From Nelumbo lutea (lineage: Eukaryota > Streptophyta > Magnoliopsida > Proteales > Nelumbonaceae): 64,000 nt of DNA. Shown here one piece after another: positions 1 to 10,860 of this stretch. Where the stretch lies: positions 87,574,076-87,638,075 of the forward strand of contig JAKGHH010000002.1 in NCBI GenBank assembly GCA_022828595.1, in the 5' to 3' direction. The position numbers and the translations under genes are program-made. Each line of letters opens with the position of its first letter. The first letter of the stretch is position 1. Below the pieces are notes generated by a model. That model was not told the DNA's origin, searched no databases, and saw only the letters and a list, made by a program, of their open reading frames with translations.

Positions 1-480
1 TCCGGCCCGGGCAGTTTAACCGTTGATTTATTCAATCCAATGATCCGGTTGTAGGTTTATTAACTATGTGTACACTTGACTATAATTTTGCATTCTGATG
101 TTCAATTGGAATGATTTTTTTTTATTTTGATTTTGGGTTAACTTTTGTAGATCTATGCATCCTAAAGTTTTATTGGTACCTTGTTCCACTATTTTCATTC
201 AAAAAAACCCTTTTTTGCCTCAAATCACAATTTTTAATATTTTTATAAATAAAAAATTAAAAAACCTAAACGAAATATAAAATAATACATATATTATATG
301 TAACATAATTATACACACACAATCAAATCGGTGACCCATGACTCGGAGGCAAAAACGGGTCATCCTCTAATTGGGTTTTTAAAACATTGATCGATGATAC
401 TAACAAAGCCATATTCCCAAAAAAAAAAATTGAGAGAATTGAAATCTCTTCACGAATTCTAGACCCTTTGAGATGGCTAG
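1..480. other. AT-rich non-coding stretch
   Basis: I see no reading frame with protein-like composition, no RNA gene and no clear repeat. There are A- and T-runs and short AT-rich stretches near 240-310. The sequence from about 481 onward begins a LINE remnant, so this may be decayed transposon sequence, but nothing in it proves that. Confidence 0.4.
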
Positions 481-905
481 AGCTTCAGCTTGGATAGCCA
501 ACAGAGGTCCACAATGAGCAGCTATCTCATGTTGACAAGGAATTACTCATTAAATCCACCATCACTGCTATCCCTTCTTACTCGATGGCCACTCAACAGG
601 TTCCCCAATAGGTTTGTTCAAAAAGCAAGGCCATTACAAGAGACTTTTGGTGGGGTTACTCTCCTGGTCAGTTTCATACTTATTTATATGGTTGGCACAA
701 TTTCATGAGGAGAAAGGAGAATGGTGGATTGGGTTTCTAAGATGTCTCTTTGAAGAATAGGGTTTATCTATGATCAACTCTCTTGGAGGTTCTTAAATGA
801 GCAAGGCTGACTATGGACTTCTATTTTATCTCTTAAGTACCTTGGATCTCAACACTCTTTTTTGACTGTAAAGAAGAAGAGCTCTGACTGTTACATTTGG
901 CGGTT
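481..905 (+). pseudogene. LINE (plant L1) reverse-transcriptase C-terminal remnant
   Basis: The frame starting near 541 reads ELLIKSTITAIPSYSM, then a stop, then SKAITRDFWWG and later RRKENGGLGF followed by another stop. This order (LLIKS..AIPxYSM, FWWG, GGLGF) is characteristic of the segment after the RT palm in ORF2 of plant L1 elements. At least two in-frame stops are visible, and neither the catalytic palm nor the endonuclease is present, so this is a dead fragment. It lies in the opposite orientation to the Copia gag remnant that begins just to its right. It is a different copy from the L1 at 13302-19016. Confidence 0.72.
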
Positions 906-916
906 CATATTGCGCT

Positions 917-1730
917 CTAGAAGTGATTAAAGGGCTCAACGATTTTGATCTCTAACGGTTGGAGTTTACTCTTGTCATCCCCTCTCTTTTGAGAATCACC
1001 CTTCTTAAAGGAGCCTTCGACACTAAAATTTGTACTTCCTCGGATAGATAGGGCAACTGGCTCCCCCTCTACACAATTTATCACACTTCTATTATCTTCT
1101 GACTGGACTAAGGCATAAACCTCATGAACTAATGGCAAGTCTTTACTTCCAAAGATCTGTACTCTAATGGACTCATATGAAGGGTTTAACCCAAAAAAAA
1201 AGCAAATACCCATTACTGAGAGACAAGTAACTTGTATGCCTTTGCATCTTCATCACATTTCCAATTCACATTTTGATAGTGATCTAGTTCTTTCTAGATT
1301 AATGTCAGATATGAGTAGTACAATGAAAAACTCCTCTCCCCCAACTTGCAAGTAGAGGATTCAGCTTGCAGTTGGTATATCTTGGCATAGTGCCTTTGCT
1401 CTGAATAAGTAGATTTTGCTTGTTCCCATTTTTTCATAAGCTATTTCAGCTCACATGAATGTTTTTCTTACTTGTGGCAGCATGGAAACCAAGAGCCATG
1501 ACATCACCATACTATTTTCTTGGTTTCACCTATCATATTCAGCATTTTCATTCTTCGGTTCCTTCACTTTCCCATTAATATATCCTATTTTCCCCCTAGC
1601 AGTGATGTAGAGTTTTATTCCCCTAGAACATTCAAGGTATTTTAGTCCATTGAAGGGAATTACAACCATGGGAAAACTCATATCCATTCCCCCACTTACT
1701 CCATTATGACTTCTTGAAACCCCCAAAGTA
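917..1730 (-). pseudogene. Ty1/copia gag remnant (small-LTR, Ale/Retrofit-like)
   Basis: Read on the minus strand, the frame gives a gag-like beginning (IPFNGLKYLECSRGIKLYI, then GKIGYINGK), then MVMSWLLVSMLPQV, then FGLNPSYESIRVQIFG and LPLVHEVYALVQSED. That order matches the N-terminal and central gag regions of small Copia elements (the L-G-YINGK, SWLLxSM, FL-GLNPxYExIR and LPxLxEVxxxVxxEE blocks). Stops and shifts between the blocks show it is broken. It sits directly downstream of a tRNA-Met-type primer site and a short LTR, as expected for the 5' end of an element. Everything downstream of gag is missing, and the junction with the LINE remnant falls near 905-917. Confidence 0.68.
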
Positions 1731-1817
1731 GTCTTAGATCAGTTTTGTTTAGTCCAGATTCAACAAATCAAAATAGAAAGAAAACTTGTTCAATCTACTC
1801 TCACAATCAATAACCCC

Positions 1818-1829
1818 GCTCTAATACCA
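1818..1829 (-). other. Copia primer binding site (initiator tRNA-Met type)
   Basis: On the minus strand the sequence is TGGTATTAGAGC, one base different from the tRNA-iMet complement TGGTATCAGAGC used by most plant Copia elements. It begins 3 bases after the end of the adjacent LTR and precedes the gag remnant. Confidence 0.7.
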
Positions 1830-1832
1830 TCT

Positions 1833-2018
1833 TGATAGTAAAGTCGGCTGGAAATAAGAGAGAGAATGGAAGAGAAGAAGAGAGATTAGCGACAATGGAA
1901 TAGTTCTGGCGATGCCGGATTCTATTAATATTTATAGGGCATCTAAAATAAAAGGGAAAAAGACTTACATAGTCCACGATATAGGACATATAAAATATTT
2001 GTAGTTCTGGCGGCAACA
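1833..2018 (-). repeat. 5' LTR of a small Copia element
   Basis: The block of about 186 bp starts TGTTGCCGCC and ends TACTATCA on the minus strand, giving TG...CA termini. It contains CCCTATAAATATT (a plausible TATA box) and is followed by a 3-bp gap and the tRNA-Met primer site. A short LTR of this size fits the Ale/Retrofit Copia group. The 3' LTR partner is not in the window, so the boundaries rest on the termini and the primer site alone. Confidence 0.6.
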
Positions 2019-2264
2019 AATGATCGATTTTGTTTAAAAAAAGAACTTATTAATAGATTTCTTCTAAACAAAAATACAGAGTCCACGATAACAAGAAAGA
2101 GATGTATGTAGCATACGAAGTATAGGAATGAGCTTCAAATCCCAGCTCTTTCGAAGGCTTACCAAAGCTAGTTCAAGGGAACCAACTATTTCAACCCTTT
2201 TCACCTCCCTCAAATCCCAGTGGTGACAAGGATATTAGAGTAAAATGAATACCAATAGAGTCTA

Positions 2265-2965
2265 GATCTTTCATCATTGATTGTGTTTTTGCCTTATCGC
2301 ATAGCATAATTCTTCCTAATTTCTTAACATAGCGGATTGTTGATTCCACCATGACATATACACATTTTATCATCATTAGTGTTTTTATTTTTAATTGAAA
2401 CACAATATATCATGGTAAATATATAAAAAGAAATAATATGTATAATGATAAGAAAGGAAATGATAATGAGAGCTTGGTAGCAAGTTCTCCATCACTTTCT
2501 AAGCATGTGGTATTGTGTCTAGAACTTACTAAGCAAGTTCTACACCTCAATTGTTATATCAACCACTACCATTAGACCTAGGGCCTTACAAAATATCTAG
2601 CCATGAAATTTCAACCCAAGATTCCTTTATTTACCTAACCCAAAATTCTATTTTGAACCCTCTTATTGTTATAAGCACTAGCAACCCAAATCCCTTTGAT
2701 CCTGGACACACTACCATGTGCTTAGAAAGTGGTGGAGAACTTGCTACCAAGCTCTCATTATTATTTCCTTTCCCATCATTATATATTTTATTTATTTATT
2801 TTATATATTTAGCATGATATGTTGAGTTTCAATTAAAAATAAAACACTGATGATGATAAATTGTGTGTATGTCATGGTGGAATCAACAAGCCACTATGGG
2901 TTAAAAAATTAGGAAGAATTATGCTATGCGATAATGAAAAAACACAATCAATGATAAAAGATGCA
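2265..2965. repeat. Inverted repeat, about 260-bp arms (foldback/MITE-like)
   Basis: The left arm (about 2265-2522) and the reverse complement of the right arm (about 2705-2965) match almost throughout. Shared blocks include CATTGATTGTGTTTTT, ATCGCATAGCATAATTCTTC and GAGAGCTTGGTAGCAAGTTC. A spacer of about 180 bp separates them. The arms differ by scattered substitutions and small indels, so the hairpin is old. Sequence related to the right arm's outer end continues to about 3420 as further diverged copies. No coding content is seen. Confidence 0.75.
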
Positions 2966-3063
2966 CTTTGTCATGATACAAATAATAATACACTATAAGT
3001 TGGGAAATCAACAAAAAACATGTTATGCCATGATGCAAAACAATGTTAATTTTTTCACTACGA

Positions 3064-3719
3064 GGGACTTTAATGCCACGAAAGACTTTGGTGTCACAAG
3101 GGACTTTGTTGCCACAAGAGATTTTAGTGCTATAATAGGCTTTGAAACAGATATAATTCGATAAATCAATTACTTTTTTTACTGAAAAATGAGAAATTAA
3201 TACCCCTTAACTGCAACATTGATGATTTTCATGTTCAAGATGCATTATGTCATGATGAAAATAATAATATGCTGTATGTCTGGGAATCAACAAAAGTAAT
3301 GGTATGCCATGTTGCAAAAACACGACCAATGATAAAAGATGTGCTATGTTACGATGCAAATAACAATCCACTATAATCCAGGAAATTAGCAAGAATTATG
3401 CTATACCATGATGCAAAACGATGTTAATTTCTTTGCCATAAGGGATTTTAAACTGTGAGAGACTTTAGTGTCGCAAGGGACTTTGATGCCATGAAAAACT
3501 TTGTTGCCATAAGGGACTTTAATGCCGTGAGAGACTTTAATGTTGCAATTGATTTTAGAATGGATATAGTTTAAATGAGAAGTTAATAATTTTTAAATTA
3601 TTAGTGTTTTTTAACTAAAATAAATGATTTCTATGCTTGATATACAATATGTTTCCATGCATATAACAATCTATGGTATACAAGGGACTTTAATGCCATG
3701 AGTGACTTTGTTGTCACGA
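3064..3719. repeat. 18-bp tandem repeat in three clusters
   Basis: Units of the type gggactttaatgccacga recur with an 18-bp period: four units at 3064-3135, six at 3442-3549 and two at 3684-3719, with unit drift. In the first cluster the plus frame translates as repeated hexapeptides of the kind TRDFxA. The clusters are separated by diverged longer repeats related to the inverted repeat on the left. Together they may be the subterminal array of a DNA transposon, but no matching terminal inverted repeats were found. Confidence 0.75.
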
Positions 3720-6108
3720 GGAATTTTAGAATTGATATGTATATGATTAAACACTAATTTCTATGTTGTAGGGTGGAAGACTAATATGACTAACTAAAAA
3801 ATGAATGATTTCTTCATCCCGATGAATTAAAAAATACGATATGATTAACTAAAAAACACAATTCTCCCTATTATGGACTTCCAAAGGAAATTTATAAATG
3901 ATTAATTAGATGAGGAAACATAGTGTATTAACAAAAAAAGTCTATGAAAAATGAGGTATTATTGAAATCCAAATATAATAAAGACGATACGCAAAAGGGA
4001 CGCATTTAGGAAGTCAAATGAATGCTCAAAATATAGAATTCAACCAAGAACTATTCTAACATGAATAAGAAATAAAAGTAACTACCTTTTTCTTGGAAGG
4101 TAATGATCAAAATACTTTGATCTTCAAAGACATAAACATTATATATGCAGAGATTGTTAATCAAAGACTCATATAAAAAAAAACACTTACCAAAAGGGGG
4201 ATTGCCCTAGTTTGGATCAATTAAAAATGATATATTACAAATGGATTGGTTGCTCAATTTAAGGCAATGAAGCCAATGATTTGTTAAACAATGGTACTTA
4301 TGGAAAGCTTCAAACGAGAAATAAAGTTGAATTTGCTCAAATTGGTTTAAGTGGTAATTTTGCCATGCTTCAAATCACTTCACTTAGATATTCAATTCCC
4401 TAATGGATTGTACCCCTTTTGCCCCTAGTTTTGTAGAATCACCAGGTACAACCTTTTTCTTTTCTTTTTTTTTTTATAATTCTTCAATTCCACTCCTTGG
4501 GTTTCCCTTTCGGGTTTTTAACATCATTCTTAATTCCTTCATTGCCATCCCACTTAGGTCTATTTAGTGCTAATTGCAATTTCTCAACGATCAAGGAGGA
4601 CTTCTAATTAGGATGAAACGTAGCCAAGGATAGGGTTCCAAAATGAAGGATAAAAAGGCTTAAGAAACTTACCTACAATAGGTGTTGAATGCTTTAATTG
4701 ACATCTGGGGATTTACTCAAGGTTATAGTCTTGTGCTTTTATTTCTTCTCAATTTAACACTCTTATAGCTAAAGATGAAGAAATACTCTTCATGTCTTTC
4801 AATACTATGGGTTATAAACCCGATTGATCAAATAAAACATTATTCTAGGAAGAAATATAAATAGGTAAGGTTCAAATGAAAAATGAATATGAATGCTATT
4901 ATCGAAGACCAATTTATTGATTTGACTATCATATCTACCATAGTTTATCCTTGCTACCTCCTTTTCTTTTTCTTTTTTCTCTTTCTTTTCATTTTTTGTT
5001 TTAATTTGTGTATTTGTCCTAATTTTTTCATATTCATTTCTTTCTTTTTGTTTTTTTTTTCTAGAAAATTGATTGAGATTCACACGCATAATTGAATATT
5101 TGACATCCGTATCCTACGAGGGTTTATTTTGAATGAATGGGCACTATGAAGGCTCAAAGTGGTATAACTAGTGGATTAAAAAAATAAAAGAGGATTTGAA
5201 GTAAAAAAATGATAAAGCAAATAGCCAAAAGAGTATCTCTAGTTTCTTCACATCATGCATAAGCCCATAGGGAAGAACTACATTTCAAGCACAATTTAAG
5301 TTTAACAACAAGAGTATTTATGTCATTTGATAGATTCAACAGTTGGAAATTTTAAGGTTACTCGAATGGGAGTGATCCTATTCTTTTTTTCTCTTTTTTT
5401 TTCTTCTTTTGTTATTATTTTTTGTTTTTTCTAAAACCTTTCTCCAGCCCTTTGGGAAAAAGTTTCATGGGAATTTGATTGGTTTGACTAAGAAGGTCCA
5501 ATGAATCAACTTAATGAGATAATTAGCGGTGTTAAATAATGGAAAGGAGTTCCAGGGAATAATGACAACCAATAATGGCCTCCAATCCTTTCCCTATTAA
5601 TCAACAAAGAACTAGGTTGTTATGACACCATCATTCTATGCTGGCTCAAGAAATGTATCCAAAGGAGTGTGTATTCCATCACAACGACTTCAACCTTATG
5701 GCTGCCCTATTTTTGATCTATTAATGATGGATTTATCTATGACTGCTTGGGAATGGACATTGGTGCTTTGGCCTGATAGGGTTATTCCCTCCTTAAGCAT
5801 TTATAGCAATGAACCTTCGATCAACAATCATTGTTTCACAACACCATAACTTTGAAGCTTATTTCAAGTCCATGTTTAACAAAACAATAGTAATACAACC
5901 TCCCAAGGGAAGTGGCAACTCCATCTCTTTCCAAGGTTGGGAAGTCCCCTTCTTATTAAAAATTATTGTCCCATCTATAAGTACATGTAGTTTACCATCA
6001 CCGGGACTATGACGAAGGTGTTAAAAAAAACACCATACGGAGAAATCCCAACCGGAACACCTCTGTAATGGCACAATGGCACTTTATCAAAGTGATGCAA
6101 GGGTCACA
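3720..6108. other. Non-coding stretch, unassigned
   Basis: This stretch has several T-rich runs (about 4460-4480, 4950-5060 and 5385-5430) and scattered short ORFs without family motifs. The runs resemble the T-rich blocks at 9.8-10.9 kb and 33.4-34.8 kb, so part may be retrotransposon leader or 3' region. It lies upstream of an LTR-like block at 6463, which would make it internal sequence of a plus-strand element. That is inference only. Confidence 0.4.
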
Positions 6109-6228
6109 CACTTGCGATGTGCATAGAAGGCCATCCTACACTTGTAATGAGCATGAAATGCCTTTTGGGACATGCAATGAGCACAATGTGCTATCTGAGA
6201 CTAGCAATAAGTCCAGAATGATGTTGCA
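6109..6228 (+). repeat. 30-bp degenerate tandem repeat (four units)
   Basis: Four consecutive 30-bp units begin with CAC/GAC plus TTGYRATGWGCAT-like sequence. In the plus frame they read as decapeptides such as YTCNEHEMPF and GTCNEHNVLS. The surrounding open stretch (6068-6322) has no recognisable domain. I regard this as a diverged minisatellite rather than a gene. Confidence 0.6.
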
Positions 6229-6453
6229 ACTCTTTGACGAACTTAATACACTACTAACATCCTGCGGTGAGCATAGAATGGTAGCTCACGCCATGATGAG
6301 CGATAAACAAAGACAAATCTAGCAATATTCATAGGCAAATCGTGTTCTACATAGTTGCAACAAGCCACAACAGAATGCTTCAAAGATAACTTACAAAAAC
6401 ATCCAAACGCATTAGCCGATCATAAGTCCTGACACATGTCTACAAGAAAACCT

Positions 6454-6890
6454 AGGAGGGGGTGTAGCTGACATGTGCTATGTGAGAATCCTTAGGGAAA
6501 GGAAGCTCTATCCCTAGAGAATCTTGATAGACACATGGCGAAACCTTAGTAGTGTTCACTTATAGCTAACATGAGGATAAAGATCCCCTTTCCTAATAGG
6601 GAAAGGTCTCTTTTGGGATCTTCTTCTAATAGCCTCGAGATCCCATTTATAATAGGAGAGCAACTCTCCCCCATGTGAAACACTACCATATAACCATGAC
6701 ACTCGGGTTTTTCAAAAGAAGTCTCTCTCACTCTGTCTCTCTATTTCTCACACACACTCCCTTCTATGCTCTTCTCCCACCATCCTCTACAACCAATATT
6801 CTGCATCGCATTCTCTCTTTCCCGTCATCCTCTCTGGACCTTCAGAGACTTAACTAACCTCCATCGCCTTACCACCGCACCTACACCATC
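6454..6890 (+). mobile_element. LTR-like block with polypurine tract, unclassified
   Basis: A purine tract (AGGAGGGGG, 6454-6462) is followed at 6463 by TGTAGCTGACATGTGC, the expected arrangement at a 3' LTR start on the plus strand. Inside lie a TATA-like ATTTATAATAGG (about 6648-6659) and a CT-rich leader-like stretch (6715-6800). The end is not sharply defined; a CA near 6890 is possible. No second copy is present in the window, so this could be a solo or truncated 3' LTR. Confidence 0.4.
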
Positions 6891-7061
6891 AAAAGCGAAA
6901 AAGGTAGAAAAATAAAATGAAACAAACAAGTTAAAACTTTTATTGATTTAAAAGATGATTTGTACGACGATCATTCTCCTTTCTAAAAAGATAAAAGCAA
7001 AACAAAATTTAATAACTATTTAGTGGTCCTAATGTAGTAAAATAAATGTGATATAAAGTCT

Positions 7062-7257
7062 CTAGTGAAGCAACATCTTTGGTAGTGGTGGTTCCATGCC
7101 TAGAATTTCACTAGCAAGATCAAATATACCTTTATCGATGAAGTCTTGGATAACAAACATTAATCGCCAGCAATGATCAGTGGTGTGCCCTAGTCTTTGG
7201 TGATAAGCACAAAAGGCATTTTCATCATAATTTTTTGGCTTTGGCTCCGACAAGGGC
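7062..7257 (-). pseudogene. Tat-lineage gypsy gag, zinc-knuckle fragment
   Basis: The minus frame reads KNYDENAFCAYHQRLGHTT followed by DHCWRL and then IQDFIDKGI. The pattern FCxYHQxxGHxTxxCxxL plus IQDLIDKG is the hallmark of gag/pol junction regions in Tat (Ogre/Retand-type) Ty3/gypsy elements. The protease and RT that should follow are absent. The hAT-like MITE (7330-7853) separates it from the proline-rich gag piece on its right. Confidence 0.72.
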
Positions 7258-7329
7258 TTCTAGGTTATTGGTCAAAGGTATCCCTTTATAACAAGCAAGG
7301 GTAGAATTGAGCACAAGAGCATGGTAAAT

Positions 7330-7853
7330 TAGGGGTGAGCATTTGGTTTATTTGATTAAAAACTGAACCGAATAAATCAAATTTAAAAAACTGAACTAAA
7401 AAATTAAAACTGAACTGAAATAAAAATTTTTGGTTCGGTTTTCGGTTATTTTGGTTAAAACCAAATTCTAATAATATATACTTTATTATATATTATAACA
7501 TATAATATATAATATATATTATAAAATATATATTATGAAATCAAATTTTATTAATTATATATTAATATATAAATATATTATATATTATATGTTACATATT
7601 ATATACTATATCTTACATATTATATACTATATCTTACATATTATATATTATATATTACATATAATAATAGAAAGTTTGGTTAATTTGGTTAACCAAATTT
7701 CTAATTCTAAAAACCAAAACCAAAAACTGAATTAGTCAAAATCCAAATTAACCAAACCTATTTAACCAAAAACCGAAAAGACTGAATCAAACAAACTGAA
7801 ACCAAAATTTTCATTTTGTTTTTTTGATTTTAACTGAATAGTGTTCACCCCTA
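7330..7853. mobile_element. hAT-like MITE with 8-bp target duplication
   Basis: This 524-bp element starts TAGGGGTGAGCA and ends with the inverted TGTTCACCCCTA, one mismatch in 12. It is flanked by the identical 8-bp direct repeat TGGTAAAT (7322-7329 and 7854-7861), the duplication length typical of hAT transposons. Subterminal GGTTCGGTTTTCGGTT-type motifs are present. The interior carries about three copies of a 21-bp AT-rich tandem repeat (about 7589-7656). No transposase is present. It inserted into Tat gag sequence and is therefore younger than that fragment. Confidence 0.85.
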
Positions 7854-7861
7854 TGGTAAAT

Positions 7862-8273
7862 GGCTGAGAACCCTTCTCTCTTTCTTTCGGGATGGTTGGC
7901 TATTTGGGGTTGCTTGGGCCAAAGATGATGATAATGTCTGTGGAGCCAGCTTAGATGGTGATGCATATAGTGGAGTTGTTTGAGGTGGAATTGATATTAT
8001 GAATGGTCCCTTGGGTATTTCAACTGTACCAGGTGAACACCTACAAGTTGATGGTTTGTAGAGTGAGGACACTAATTGAGGTGGGGGTTTGAAGGTTATG
8101 GGTGTAGGTGTGGATGTTGTGAGGGCCGACAAGAGTAAGGGTATGCCTGATGGGGGTGTCTTGTGTGGGTTTTCCCTGGTTTGAGTGATCATTCAATCAA
8201 CCTTAGAAACCAATGCGCTCATCATCTGCTTGAGCTCATCAAGTTCTTGTTGGGTCACAAAGTGATTATCCAT
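7862..8273 (-). pseudogene. Tat-lineage gypsy gag N-terminus, proline-rich
   Basis: From an ATG at about 8273 the minus frame reads MDNHFVTQQELDELKQMM, a short coiled-coil-like start, then a stop, then a long proline/serine/threonine-rich stretch (KTPPSGIPLLLS... PTPITFKPPPQL). This matches the N-terminal layout of Tat gag proteins. The central gag domain is not found between this piece and the zinc-knuckle piece at 7062. The intact-looking gag domain at 9379-9845 lies upstream instead, so two different Tat fragments are probably abutted here. Confidence 0.55.
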
Positions 8274-8589
8274 GGGAACAAATATTTCTCTGAATAAAAC
8301 ACCAGAGAATTTATTATGCAAAATGAAAAATGGATAGTAAAAAATTAGGTGATCATCTTTATTAAATAAGACTAAGCAATCAAAGAAATAGGACGCCTAT
8401 ATTATTGTTATTATAAAGCAATAGCAACATGTCCAAAAACCTTTAGATTAACCTTGCCTTGTTCTTGTTTTTCTTCTATTCTTTATCTCCCCCTTTTTTA
8501 TCTTAAGGGAGCTTTGAACTTCAAATGATAGACACTCATATGCATGCAACAAAATAATGGGAAAAACAAAAATGTGTATCTAAGATTTT

Positions 8590-9150
8590 TGTCTAGGTTT
8601 GGATCTGGCCTAGATTTAGATCTGTGATTGTATTTGAGTTTGGGGTCTGGATCTCTAGATTTAAGTTTGGATTAGGATATGGAACTTGGTTTGGATTTGT
8701 GTCTGTATCTAAGATTTGTATCTATGTCTGGATTTAGGTTTGGATCTGGTTTGGGTTTAAATATTTGGTTGCATTTGAGTCATGGATCTAGGGTCTGGGT
8801 CTGGGATCTTGATATGGGTTTATATCTAGATCTAGGTTTGGATTTGGATATTGAACTAGGTTTGGATTTGTGTTTGTATCTAAGATCAGTATCTAAGTTT
8901 GGGATTAGGTTTGGATCTGGTTTAGGTTTGGTTTGTCTTACTTGGGTCATGGATCTTGGATCTAGGGCTAGGTTTAGATTTGTGTTTATACTTGGATCAT
9001 GGATTTTGGATCTATGTTTGAATTTGGATTTGGGTTTGAATCTAAACATGGGTTTGTGTTAAGGGTTGGATCTGGATTTGTATCTAGGTAACAAGTAAGA
9101 TCTAGATCTGGTTTGGATTTAAAATTTAAATCTAGGTCTAGATGTGGATT
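8590..9150. repeat. TGGATYTGG-type minisatellite
   Basis: About 560 bp is made of imperfect short units around TTTGGATCTGG, TCTAGGTTTGGAT and GGTTTGGATTTG, of roughly 12-24 bp. Both strands give open frames with monotonous peptides (GLGLDLCLYLR-type on plus, NPDLDLN-type on minus). That is a by-product of the repeat, not evidence of a gene. It separates the two Tat gag pieces. Confidence 0.75.
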
Positions 9151-9378
9151 TGGGTCACGGATGGCATGGGGCATCGTATAAATTGTATTTCACTCTCTCC
9201 TTGATACTTGGTTCCAGGCTTCTTTGGATCAGAGGTGGTTGCCCCTACTCCAATCATCAGTGGGTTAATCAGTCCATGCCTAAGAGATTCTTCAATTCTA
9301 ACAGCTTATTTCATTATTTCGCTAAAATCCTTATGCAGTTGTACAACCAACAAAGTATGGTAGGGATCTTTCAAAGTC

Positions 9379-9845
9379 TTATAAGAGTCTAACCATTTCT
9401 TCCTTGGGCATGGGATGACATAGTTTGGATGCCATTTCACGCCACCGATAGGCATAATCTATGAAAGACTCTCTAGGATTCTTAGTCATGGACTCAAGAT
9501 CTGTTCGATCTAGCACTAATTCCATGTTGTAAGAAAAATGGTCTAAGAATGCTTCAAATACTCCTTTCCATGATTTTTTTTCTCTTCCAGTTAGGCTTTT
9601 CTGAAACATTTGGACCAAGAGCTTGTCATCAAAACCATACTAAAACATATATCCACAAAAACCTTCCAAGTAAGTTTGCGGGCAACCTTTTCCATCATAT
9701 TTCTCAAAATTGGGTATCTTGAATTTCTCAAGTTGCTTGGTATCTAGATACATGCATAATTCCTTAAAGACCATCATTCCCAAATTACGCACTTCCTTCA
9801 CTTGTCTCATTTCTTCTTTTAATTTTTGCTATGATTAATTTTTCT
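9379..9845 (-). pseudogene. Tat-lineage gypsy gag domain
   Basis: The minus strand reads KFKIPNFEKYDGKGCPQTYL at about 9740-9685, then DDKLLVQMFQKSLTGRE, then KSWKGVFEAFLDHF, then PRESFIDYAYRWREMASKL. These are the conserved blocks of the retrotransposon gag domain of the Tat group (IPxFEKYDGxGCPxTHL, SLTG, WKDVxEAF, ESFxEYAxRWREMA). A stop and a frameshift occur between the blocks. Upstream (higher coordinates) is the T-rich/A-rich leader, as expected for the 5' side of such an element. Confidence 0.8.
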
Positions 9846-10860
9846 TAATTATCAAAAAGAAATATGTAGAATTTTTCTTATTTACTTGATTTTGTTTCTT
9901 CCATCTTCTTTTTCTTTTTTTTTTCTTTCTTATGTTTCTCTTTTCTTGTTTTTCCTTTTCTTTCATTGTTTTTTCTTTTGTATCATTCCTTTTTCTCTTT
10001 TTCTTTTTAATTTTTGTTCATTTCTTTATCTTCTCTTTTTGTTTTGCTTTTGATTTTTGTGTACATATTCTTTTATAATTTATTATTGTTTTTGTTCTTT
10101 TTTAACTTTATTCTATTCTATTTTCATTTTTATTTATTTTTTAAATTTTCCTTTTTTGTTTTTTGTTTGTTTTTTCACTCTTTTTTTTTCCATTTCTATT
10201 CCATTTTCTCTCTTTTTTGTATTTCTCTTTTTTCTCTTTTTTGTATTTCTTATTTTATTATTAATTTTGATTTTCCATATATTTGTAATTTTTTATTTTC
10301 TATTTGTAATTGTTATATTATATTTCTTTCTTTTTTTTTACAATTTATTTTATTTTTGGATTTTTAGAAATTTTTTATTACTTTCATCTTTTTCTAGTTT
10401 TAATTTTCTTTACATTTTTTATATATTTTTCTTTTTCTTTTTGGTTTTTAAAGATTTCACCTTTAATTTTTCTATATTTAATTTTTTTGGATTTATTGTT
10501 ATCACTTTATCTTTTTACTTTTTTTTTTAATTTTTTAATTCTTTTGGGATTATTTTTATTGATTTTTTATTTCCTTTTAATTTTTTTTTCTTTTTCCTTT
10601 TTTCTATTCTTTCTCTTTTTCAATTTGTTGGCTTTTTAATCATTTTAATTTTTTTTAATCTTCTTTCATGTGTATTTGACTAACCTTTCCTACGCCTTTT
10701 TATTTTAATTTTTGTCTCTCTTTTTTTAATTTTTTCCTTTTTCTAACTTTTTTTATTTACCTTTATTTATTTAATTTTTTAATGTTATGTTGTTTTTTAT
10801 TTTAGTTTTATTGGACTCTTAACCTTTTAATTATTTTTCATCTTTTCTTTTTATGACAAT
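9846..10860 (-). repeat. T-rich (A-rich on minus) Tat leader, left copy
   Basis: About 1 kb is almost all T with some C/A on the plus strand. Long plus-strand ORFs rich in F, L and I are composition artefacts. Diagnostic islands such as ATTTCACCTTTAATTT and GACTCTTAACCTTTTAATTA also occur in the copy at 33.4-34.8 kb, showing the two blocks are homologous. It lies between the Tat gag domain and the Tat leader, in minus orientation. Confidence 0.7.

Noticed and set aside
3057..3075. CACTA transposon end
   Set aside because: CACTACGAGGG resembles a CACTA terminus, but it can equally be a drifted 18-bp unit, and no inverted partner or 3-bp duplication was found.
4805..5095. Two overlapping ORFs on opposite strands
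   Set aside because: Caused by a pyrimidine-rich run (K/E-rich on one strand, F/L-rich on the other); no family pattern.
8679..9174. Three open frames on both strands
   Set aside because: Explained by the TGGATYTGG minisatellite; the peptides are repeats of GLDL/NPDL type on opposite strands.
10014..10639. Overlapping long plus-strand ORFs rich in F, L, I and S
   Set aside because: They are by-products of a T-rich non-coding block. The amino-acid composition is monotonous and the homologous block at 33.4-34.8 kb has similar but unrelated frames.
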